Below are positions 57,265-64,000 of a stretch of 64,000 bases of DNA, in pieces. Position numbers and translations under genes: made by a program. The notes beneath the pieces were generated by a model. That model was not told where the DNA came from, did not search any database, and saw nothing but the letters and a program-made list of their open reading frames with translations. Numbering within the stretch: position 1 is the stretch's first letter; every line of letters begins with the position of its first letter. This DNA is from Gimesia chilikensis (lineage in GTDB: Bacteria; Planctomycetota; Planctomycetia; Planctomycetales; Planctomycetaceae), in contig NZ_CP036266.1 of NCBI RefSeq assembly GCF_007744075.1, positions 6,123,748-6,187,747 of the forward strand. Reading direction: 5' to 3'.

Positions 57265-57634
57265 CTGCTTTTCCTGTCCTGTTTCAGACGGTTGAGGTTG
57301 AACGAATTAGAACCAACCTGTACCAGTGCGGGAACATCCCCCAGTCCCTCGATCCATCTCAAGCAGCTTCTGATTCACGGGAACTCACCGCAGGCGCCTA
57401 ATTCAAGCTTTACTACTGGTGAGCGTTTGGTATTGAAATTCAGAAAATAAAGCAACACGATTTCCGGATCTTAATCAGGAATACATGGGAAATCTCGGAA
57501 CTTTGCAGGCATTGCAGAGCTTCACTCACATTTTGCGAACTCAATCAAGAAACAGGAAGACGTGTTGAGGTCTTTCCGTCCCTCAAACGAAAAAGAAGTG
57601 CACACTGGAACACATTCACTAAAAGGTAATTCTG
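57265..57634. other. Intergenic gap
   Basis: About 370 bp upstream of rmlA and downstream of the prepilin-peptidase-like gene. It must hold the rmlA promoter. No frame, repeat or RNA gene could be supported. Confidence 0.45.
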
Positions 57635-58141
57635 CTACTTCCAAGGTTGATAAAGCAGCAAAAGTCCGAGGATGGTCGTCAGCGACAGAAATAATGACCC
57701 TTTGACCAACCATGCTCCCGGCCGACGCGCATCATCATCCTGGACTTCCAGCTCCTCGGGCACCTCAAATGTATTTTCGTAACGCCCCCGAACCTTGTCG
57801 TAGACTGAAGTTCCCAGTATCAGCAGAATGCAGACGATCAGGGTAATCAAGGGGACGACAGGCCCCGCGACGGTGCCGATGGCGATCAGCAGTTTTGAAA
57901 AGCCTCCGGAAACATACCCTTTGCTCATCAGCATAATTCCGATACCAAATCCCACCAGGAATCCAGTGAGATGCATGGCCCATTGATGATCAAAGACGAT
58001 CAGTGCTAATCCGGTAAAGACACCCGCCAGATTCAGCCAGTTGGGAATGCGCTGCGTGAGAAATTCAATCGAGATGGCCACAGACAACAACAGAGCCAAT
58101 ACACAAATCACTGGCCAGACCAGGATTGGAACAGCAAACAT
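57635..58141 (-). CDS. Degenerate prepilin-peptidase-like membrane protein
   Basis: A 168-residue protein with about five hydrophobic segments and the layout of a TadV/CpaA-type A24 peptidase. The first catalytic site of the family, D..(x)RRIPNW, appears as ISIEFLTQRIPNWLNLAG, with Glu26 where Asp is expected. The second site, G-x-G-D-V-K-L, appears as S-G-G-F-S-K-L with Phe81 in place of Asp. Both aspartates are thus missing although the flanking sequence is clearly kept. It should be catalytically inactive as a prepilin peptidase. A C-terminal extension of about 50 residues adds one more helix. Confidence 0.7.
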   Translation of the reverse strand: MFAVPILVWPVICVLALLLSVAISIEFLTQRIPNWLNLAGVFTGLALIVFDHQWAMHLTGFLVGFGIGIMLMSKGYVSGGFSKLLIAIGTVAGPVVPLITLIVCILLILGTSVYDKVRGRYENTFEVPEELEVQDDDARRPGAWLVKGSLFLSLTTILGLLLLYQPWK

Positions 58142-58212
58142 GGATCAACAAACTCCACTTACAAAATGATTCTCTTCGAGTGATCGATGTGTTTTCTTTT
58201 GAGATTCCCGAA

Positions 58213-59973
58213 TCAATCCGATTTGGCTTGCGCTGGAAGATAGCGATAGATGGTATCGATGATGCGATTGTGATGCTTCGTACGCTGGACCGTGTTGCTC
58301 TGCATCAGCAGAACGCCTGCCAGATTGCGTTCAAAATCGATCCAGGCAACCGGCCCCGAGTAGCCAGGGTGGGACAGTATTCGCGAATGTCCGTTGACCT
58401 GACTGTCTTTAATCTGAAAGGCCAGTCCATATCGTCCGTTCGTTCCCGGCTGTGGCTGATACAACAGTTCGAGTGTTTCAGCGCGGATCAACTGTTTCCC
58501 GGCATGCTTTCCTCTATTGAGGTGCAGTTGCATCAGCGTCCCCAGATCGTCGAGTGTTGAATAGACGCCGCCTCCCGCCGTCGAAAGCCCTTTATTCTGA
58601 CGGGCTGCTACTTCCAGTCCAAATTGATCCGGTTCGAAGACTCCCGGTTTCGTAGAAGAATACAGAGGGGCCAGCTGTTTCAGTTCCTCTGGTGTCGGCT
58701 GAATTGTGGTATGCTGTAAGCCCAGCGGCTGAAATACCCGCTCCTGCATCAATGTAATGAATGTGTTCCCCGTCACTTTTTCAGCTACACAGGCTGCCAG
58801 ATCAATCGGGCGCCCGTACATCATCTTTGTTCCCGGTTCAACAACCAGTCCCAGTTTCAGACAGGCATTGACAAAGTCCCCTGCCGTCTGGGGAGCCACG
58901 TAGCCTGCGAGTTGGGGACTGTTCTTCTCCAGTTGGCGTTCCACCTTGAGCCAGTTATCATTCGGAATTCCGGAGGTATGACTCAGAGCATGTCGCAAAC
59001 GGACCTGGTCCTTGGGCTTTGATCCATCGGAGAGCCGGATATCTGCAAAGGCAGGCCAGGTCTTCGCGATCGGGTCGTCGAAGGTCAGCAAGCCTTCGTC
59101 CGCCAGTGATGCCATCAGTGTCGCGGTAAAGAGTTTTCCGGTCGATGCGAGCCAGCAGAGCTGATCAACGGTGAACGGTTTTTTCGTCTCTATATCAACA
59201 ACCCCGTGTGCCTCACGCATCACGACCTGGCCACGGTGAATCAGCAGAATCGAGATGCCCGGATAATAACCTTCGTCGATCACTGCCTGAATTTCTGATC
59301 GGATTGCAGCCCGCCCTGCCTCGGACAGAGATGTCTGCACAGGCGGAGCAGAACTGATTTTCAGGTTCCGAAACTCGAGTGCTCCAGCTTTCTCCCCCGC
59401 GGGTCCGCCGGAATCTCCGCCCAGGCCGAATGTCAGTTTGGGTTCAGCGATGTAGTCGGCCTTGACTGTAACTTTCTGCCCATCAACGGTTGCGGTCATG
59501 CTGGGCCCATCAAAGCGAACCTGCGCCGGATACCATTGGCCCGTCTCAATTTTGTGGGGCTGTTGCAGCAGGTTCTCGGACTCCCCTTTCTTCGCATGTC
59601 CCAACACGCGAATCTGGTCCTGGCTGATCACAAGGTGCACAATATGCCCCCGCTGCTGCGAACCGTTAAAGATGATCCCCGCGAACCGTGCTTTGCCTTC
59701 CAGACGAAATTCGAAATCGACGACGCCATCCCCCAGTTCGAATCGCCGCATCTTGACGGGGCCGTGCCGACGAGGACCGGATTCGTAGCCGCGGAGAATC
59801 CCCTGCTCAGCTTTCCAGGTTCCCAATCCCCAGAACCAGTCTTTCGAAAGCGGCTCCTGAAACGTTTCCTGCAGCAGGGGTTTGTCGGGGGTGACCTCAG
59901 CGGCAGAAAGTTGCCACTGAAAACTGATGAACAGAATCAGACAGAGCAGCATCTTCAAAAAATAAGCGTTCAT
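58213..59973 (-). CDS. Secreted serine hydrolase: lectin-like domain + beta-lactamase fold
   Basis: A 586-residue exported protein. After the signal peptide (1-25), residues 30-207 form a concanavalin-like (DUF1080/LamG-type) beta-sandwich. Residues 215-585 form a class C beta-lactamase/esterase domain. The nucleophile motif is S277-T-G-K280, the oxyanion-side motif is HPGYSG, and SHTSGIP is also kept. The YxN motif is replaced by Y386-G-R. This suits esterase or peptidase rather than penicillin-hydrolysing activity. The N-terminal domain may bind a polysaccharide. Fusions of this kind are common in planctomycetes. Confidence 0.88.
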   Translation of the reverse strand: MNAYFLKMLLCLILFISFQWQLSAAEVTPDKPLLQETFQEPLSKDWFWGLGTWKAEQGILRGYESGPRRHGPVKMRRFELGDGVVDFEFRLEGKARFAGIIFNGSQQRGHIVHLVISQDQIRVLGHAKKGESENLLQQPHKIETGQWYPAQVRFDGPSMTATVDGQKVTVKADYIAEPKLTFGLGGDSGGPAGEKAGALEFRNLKISSAPPVQTSLSEAGRAAIRSEIQAVIDEGYYPGISILLIHRGQVVMREAHGVVDIETKKPFTVDQLCWLASTGKLFTATLMASLADEGLLTFDDPIAKTWPAFADIRLSDGSKPKDQVRLRHALSHTSGIPNDNWLKVERQLEKNSPQLAGYVAPQTAGDFVNACLKLGLVVEPGTKMMYGRPIDLAACVAEKVTGNTFITLMQERVFQPLGLQHTTIQPTPEELKQLAPLYSSTKPGVFEPDQFGLEVAARQNKGLSTAGGGVYSTLDDLGTLMQLHLNRGKHAGKQLIRAETLELLYQPQPGTNGRYGLAFQIKDSQVNGHSRILSHPGYSGPVAWIDFERNLAGVLLMQSNTVQRTKHHNRIIDTIYRYLPAQAKSD

Positions 59974-60040
59974 ATCTCAGCTACCTGGAAAGAATGGTGC
60001 AGAAGGAAATCAAGTCACAAACTGAAAGTCATGAATGCGC

Positions 60041-61519
60041 TCAGAGATCTTTTTCGGTAGGAGGGAAGCGTTTGCGGCTGTCACTGTCCACCGGCTTACC
60101 ACTGCGTGTATTCCACCATTCATGAGCCTTGTCGGGATCATAACTGGGGTTTGGCAACGGCATCCGGGCACTGACACTGTGCCTCCAGGAATTGAGTTTC
60201 TGCTTAAGGTCAGCCACGCGACCTTTCTTTTCGCCTGCCAGATTGTTCGTTTCACCGATGTCATTACTGATCTGATAGAGTTCGATGTCCCCGGTGCCGT
60301 CCAGGTATTCAATCAGTTTCCAGTCCCGTTCACGAATACTGCTGGCAGGGCGGTCATGGTGGTAATGCGGGTAGTGCCAGTAGAGGGCACTTCGTTTAAG
60401 CTGAGCATCCGGATTTTTCAATAATGGAACCAGGCTCATTCCGTCGATCGTCTGATTTTTCGGCAGTGACGCGCCTGCAAGTTCGACAAACGTCGGATAG
60501 AAGTCATAACTGATGGTCGGCTCCTTACAGACGGTACCGGGTTTCACCAGAGGCGGATACTTGATAATTAAAGGCACCCGGACGCCCCCTTCATGCAGAG
60601 AACCTTTCTCCCCTTTGAGCGGTGCCTGGGTTGAGACATTGTCGTCTGCTTGCTCCCGGTAGTCATACCGACGATAGAGGCCCCCGTTATCAGAAGTGAA
60701 GACGACCATGGTTTCGTTCGTCAAACCTTCAGCCTCGATGGCATCAACAATGCGTCCCACCATTTCGTCACAATGCTCAATCATCGCGGCGTAAACCGGA
60801 TGAGGCAGATCCTGTTTGAGGTCGGCTGCTTTCTTACGGTACTTCTCCACCTTGTCCGACATCGCTCCCAGCGGGATATGCACGGCGAACGGGGAGAGCA
60901 TCAGAAAGAACGGTTTCTGTTTGTTATTCCGAATGAAGTCGATACTCAAATCGGCTTCGAAGTCTGTGCGATATTGTCCTGTCTTCGGTTTCAGATCGCT
61001 TCGGCCCTGCACCCGGTATTTTCCCGGCAGATGGGGACCGCCGATGACTGCAGAAAAATCATATCCCTGGCGTTCGGGTTGAAATTCGGGTCCATTACCC
61101 AGGTGCCACTTCCCGATGTAGCCTGTGGTGTAGCCGGCCGGCTTGAGGGCTTCTGCCACAGTAACGGTATCCAGGGGAAGCGCCATCGTCGGGCGGGGGG
61201 TGATTACACGCTCGAAAGGCCGCCAGTGCCCCGAAATGAAATCGGTAATTCCGATTCGCGCCTGATTCTGTCCCGACTGCAGAGCACATCGCGTGGGCGA
61301 ACAGACAGCTCCTGCAGCGTAGAAATCGGTAAACTTCATCCCTTCTTTTGCCAGCTGATCGATGCGGGGGGTGTCGACGAAGTCATTGTCGTAACAGCCG
61401 ACGTCTTTCCAGCCCATGTCATCGATAAAAATCAGCACGATATTCGGCTGATCGGCAGCGGAGAGGGTTCCGGTTGCCCAGAGGAGAGTAAACAGAGACA
61501 GAACAATCACGCGCGCCAT
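60041..61519 (-). CDS. Secreted Cys-type sulfatase
   Basis: A 492-residue sulfatase with a Sec signal peptide (1-21) and GGGAG before ATG. The metal site FIDDMGWKDVG (D33-D34), the catalytic motif C73-S-P-T-R77, GKWHLGNG and FTSDNGG are all intact. It is distinct from the sulfatase at 10196, sharing only the family core. It presumably cleaves a sulfated glycan. The gap to the next gene (61520-61726) holds nothing recognised. Confidence 0.94.
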   Translation of the reverse strand: MARVIVLSLFTLLWATGTLSAADQPNIVLIFIDDMGWKDVGCYDNDFVDTPRIDQLAKEGMKFTDFYAAGAVCSPTRCALQSGQNQARIGITDFISGHWRPFERVITPRPTMALPLDTVTVAEALKPAGYTTGYIGKWHLGNGPEFQPERQGYDFSAVIGGPHLPGKYRVQGRSDLKPKTGQYRTDFEADLSIDFIRNNKQKPFFLMLSPFAVHIPLGAMSDKVEKYRKKAADLKQDLPHPVYAAMIEHCDEMVGRIVDAIEAEGLTNETMVVFTSDNGGLYRRYDYREQADDNVSTQAPLKGEKGSLHEGGVRVPLIIKYPPLVKPGTVCKEPTISYDFYPTFVELAGASLPKNQTIDGMSLVPLLKNPDAQLKRSALYWHYPHYHHDRPASSIRERDWKLIEYLDGTGDIELYQISNDIGETNNLAGEKKGRVADLKQKLNSWRHSVSARMPLPNPSYDPDKAHEWWNTRSGKPVDSDSRKRFPPTEKDL

Positions 61520-61726
61520 GATTTCAGCTCCCGTTGTCTATTCAGGGTGGGTCCCGCCAAAGCAGGACAGAGATAAAGTCAATCAAAACGATCTGTTCAT
61601 CTCTTATAACCCATGACTGCAGCACGGTTAAGTGATTTCCAGTGACTCATTTTAGAAATCCGCAAAGCGGCAGGCACTACTAACGCAAGGCGGTCTGGTT
61701 ACCGGGCATCACAGTCAGCAGATAAT

Positions 61727-64000
61727 TCAGTTCTCTGTTGGATAATGATAAGGCTGAGACGCTTCGTATAATTTCTGGCGGCTTTCAAACTCGGTTTTCA
61801 AGTCATCCGCGGCCAGGGCGATTGCTTCCTGATTGGCCTTCATAGCTTCTTCGAAATTTCCGTTTGCAGCGTAAGCGACTGCGAGGTTTGCCCAATGAAT
61901 GGCCTGGTATTCCACTCGATAATTTATACTGATCCGCTTCCCGAAGAGAGCGAGCTTAAGTGCTTCCTCAGGATTTCTGAGTGCAGGATCATTGATGGCT
62001 GACTGAATCTCCGCAGCCGCCATGATGACATCGACGTTCTCGCGATACTCTTTCATCGCCAGTTCCAATGCAGCGAGCGCCTCTGGATATCTGCGCAGCC
62101 CGTATAACGCCAGTCCCTGGTATTGCTGGATCTTTTCCATTCCGGGCCACTTGGCCAGAGTTTCCGTGGACAGCTCCAGCAACCGATCGGCTTGCCCCTG
62201 TTCCCAATAAACTTCACACAGTTTCAGTCTGGGTACAACATCATCTGGCTCCTGCTGAACCCGTTTCTCCCAGTAGGCCACTCGTTCTGCCAATGGTGCT
62301 TCTGCTGCGGGCAAATCTGAAGCGGGAAGTCGTTTCAGTCTCACGTTCTTCAATTTCCAGACGATCCCAGGTGGGTTCGGCAGACGGACGGCTTTACTTT
62401 TCGACTCGATCTTGAAGAGCAGATGATTCCTGAGGGGCGCTGTGTCGTCAAAGCGGACCTGATCCGGGTAGTTCCCCAGGGTAACTTCGCTGGAATCCGC
62501 ATTCAGCTTCCAGTCGATCAGATGCATGCCGGGATCCATCACGCGAATGGACTGCTCCTGATGACGGTACGGCACGCGATCGACGGTATAAATTCGGAAA
62601 CCGGCGTGCAGGTCTTCCAGCTTATGGAATGGGTTTGCCCCCTTTAATTCTGCTTTGGGATAGGACCAGTAGCCTCGAATTCCCACATTGAGTGATGGTA
62701 TTTTTTCACCTTCTTCATCAGTCTTCCCATACAATTCTTCCCAGCGAATACCAATATGCGTATCACCGGGATGAGTCGCGATTTGCTCGATGTGGGCCTG
62801 GATCCGGAGTGGCGCCTCCACGGTGATCAGAGGGCGGGCCCAGGAGTGCTGTGCTTCATTTGTTTTTCGGCAGACGAGCAGACTTTGATCTGCGCTGTCC
62901 CAGTCAATCTGATCGGCGCTGATCTCCCAGCCGAGGCCCTGATCTTCGAAATCAAATTCGACCCAGTCTCCCTTGAGGTATGCCCTCAGTTGTTGCAGCA
63001 TTTTCCCTGTATGTGCATAGTAACGTTCTGCAAGTTCCCCCTCGGCCGTTGGTTTCAATGCCTGCCACTCTTTTTCCAGGGCATCGATTTCCGAGAGCTT
63101 TGCATCCGCAGTCCAGCCTTTGCGTATTTTTTGATCGAACTCCAGAACACGATCCTGGACTTCTCCCTGAGCAGCAAACAGTCTGCACATCAAAAACTTT
63201 CCGGGACGATGTGATTTCTGAAGCTGAGAATAGTCGAGGTCTCCTTCAGTGGCTTTAAACTCGGCGAGAGCCAATTCTGGATACCCTGCCCGCTGGAGAA
63301 AGAGACCAATTCTTGTCCTGTAGTAAGGAGTATCTCCATATAATTTTTCATCCGGATGTGCTGCCCGGTATTTCTCCCGCTGAGTCAGGAAATGATCGAT
63401 GATTGTCTTAGCACCAAATTTTTTCTGTTGTGACCAGTCATCGATGAATTCGTTGTCCTGCAGATATAACATGACCTCAAACGCATAGTAAGGCAGTTGG
63501 GTATCAAATCGATCACTGTTGATACAGTGACCGGCAAAGCTGCGAAACTGACCCAGATCGCCTCCCCAACGCGGCAACATCGAATTCCACAACGCATAAT
63601 AAGGAAGTGACCGATCGTAATGGTTTTCGACAGAACGGCGAAACCAGTCAACCGGCTCATAGACTCTGTCATGTCCCGTCATGGCAACCGAGATTAATCT
63701 GATGGGAGGGTGAGGAGAATCCGGCCGCAGCAGACAGGCATACTCCAGATGAGCCTTGCCCATCTGGATACCTTTCTGGAAAGTCAGTTGATCTCCATGG
63801 CTCATTTTGCTGGCATATCTGCCTCGGCGTTCTCCCCAGGCCTGGTCGAGCAGACGCTGCCCCGTCAACCAGTGTTTGATAAATGGCTCGATCTTTTCTG
63901 ACTTCAAACAGCCGACGACTAAACCGTCGCGAAAGGTGATGTCGTTCACCTCCCAGATCCCGGCTAACTTGAAATGGACACAGTCCAGCCACTGCTGCTC
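61727..64000 (-). CDS. Large TPR-containing protein, N-terminus beyond the window
   Basis: At least 757 residues. The frame stays open without a stop through the right edge (64000), so its start is outside the window. The GTG at 63949 is only an internal codon candidate. The N-terminal part is helical and Trp/Tyr-rich (HWLTGQRLLDQAWGERRG). The middle (residues about 340-560) is a beta-rich sensor-like domain. The C-terminal 180 residues contain TPR-like repeats (QGLALYGLRRYPEALAALE, ANLAVAYAANGNFEEAMKAN). In planctomycetes such chains often follow an N-terminal Ser/Thr kinase domain, and the layout is compatible with that. This cannot be checked here. Confidence 0.8.
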   Translation of the reverse strand, partial: EQQWLDCVHFKLAGIWEVNDITFRDGLVVGCLKSEKIEPFIKHWLTGQRLLDQAWGERRGRYASKMSHGDQLTFQKGIQMGKAHLEYACLLRPDSPHPPIRLISVAMTGHDRVYEPVDWFRRSVENHYDRSLPYYALWNSMLPRWGGDLGQFRSFAGHCINSDRFDTQLPYYAFEVMLYLQDNEFIDDWSQQKKFGAKTIIDHFLTQREKYRAAHPDEKLYGDTPYYRTRIGLFLQRAGYPELALAEFKATEGDLDYSQLQKSHRPGKFLMCRLFAAQGEVQDRVLEFDQKIRKGWTADAKLSEIDALEKEWQALKPTAEGELAERYYAHTGKMLQQLRAYLKGDWVEFDFEDQGLGWEISADQIDWDSADQSLLVCRKTNEAQHSWARPLITVEAPLRIQAHIEQIATHPGDTHIGIRWEELYGKTDEEGEKIPSLNVGIRGYWSYPKAELKGANPFHKLEDLHAGFRIYTVDRVPYRHQEQSIRVMDPGMHLIDWKLNADSSEVTLGNYPDQVRFDDTAPLRNHLLFKIESKSKAVRLPNPPGIVWKLKNVRLKRLPASDLPAAEAPLAERVAYWEKRVQQEPDDVVPRLKLCEVYWEQGQADRLLELSTETLAKWPGMEKIQQYQGLALYGLRRYPEALAALELAMKEYRENVDVIMAAAEIQSAINDPALRNPEEALKLALFGKRISINYRVEYQAIHWANLAVAYAANGNFEEAMKANQEAIALAADDLKTEFESRQKLYEASQPYHYPTEN

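Noticed and set aside
60650-61576. A 308-codon open frame on the plus strand
   Set aside because: It runs antisense to the second sulfatase and shows no domain.

Overview
The window looks like chromosomal DNA of a marine planctomycete, probably Gimesia or a close relative. The genus is an inference from gene families only. The clues are two DUF1559 pseudopilin-like proteins, a propeller-HEAT-cytochrome protein of the PVC heme-binding type, two Cys-type sulfatases, many secreted hydrolases, a complete ectoine/hydroxyectoine locus, and frequent short or poorly conserved operons. I see no tRNA, rRNA, CRISPR array, transposase, integrase or phage gene, so this is core or stable accessory chromosome rather than an obvious mobile island.

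Layout. 0-8.3 kb: a leucine-rich-repeat protein, a tandem pair of small secreted proteins, a SulP anion transporter fused to a beta-carbonic anhydrase, a PQQ-type propeller protein, a class II photolyase and a methyltransferase. 8.3-19 kb: an HTH/DUF2975 pair followed by a VOC protein, a sulfatase, a zinc-ribbon/propeller membrane protein, a small c-type cytochrome, a metallophosphoesterase, and two DUF1559 genes with a 42-residue lipoprotein between them. 19.3-31 kb: a run of secreted enzymes (endonuclease/exonuclease/phosphatase fold, PVC heme protein, alpha/beta hydrolase, TIM-barrel hydrolase), YaaA, duplicated O-methyltransferases, an outer-membrane transporter-like protein and a GDPD.

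30.5-38 kb is a self-contained osmoadaptation locus: a MarR regulator, ectABCD, and a TRAP transporter whose binding protein resembles the ectoine receptor TeaA. It couples synthesis, hydroxylation and re-uptake of compatible solutes.

40.6-47.8 kb is the most interesting part. A minus-strand operon, pncB-nadE-nrtR-ADP-ribosylglycohydrolase-pncA-kptA, meets a convergent NADAR-family gene. Nicotinamide salvage (PncA, PncB, NadE) is packed with enzymes that consume NAD or handle ADP-ribose (KptA, DraG-like, NADAR) and with a Nudix-type regulator. A perfect 8-bp inverted repeat encloses the TATAAT of the operon promoter, which is a good candidate NrtR operator.

48-57.3 kb is a surface-glycan region: a Wzm/Wzt-like ABC exporter, a GmhA-like isomerase, two CgeB-type glycosyltransferases (one fused to a GT4 domain), two GT2 enzymes and RmlA. 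57.6-64 kb holds a membrane protein related to prepilin peptidases but lacking both catalytic aspartates, a lectin-like/beta-lactamase-fold hydrolase, a second sulfatase, and a large TPR protein that runs off the right edge.
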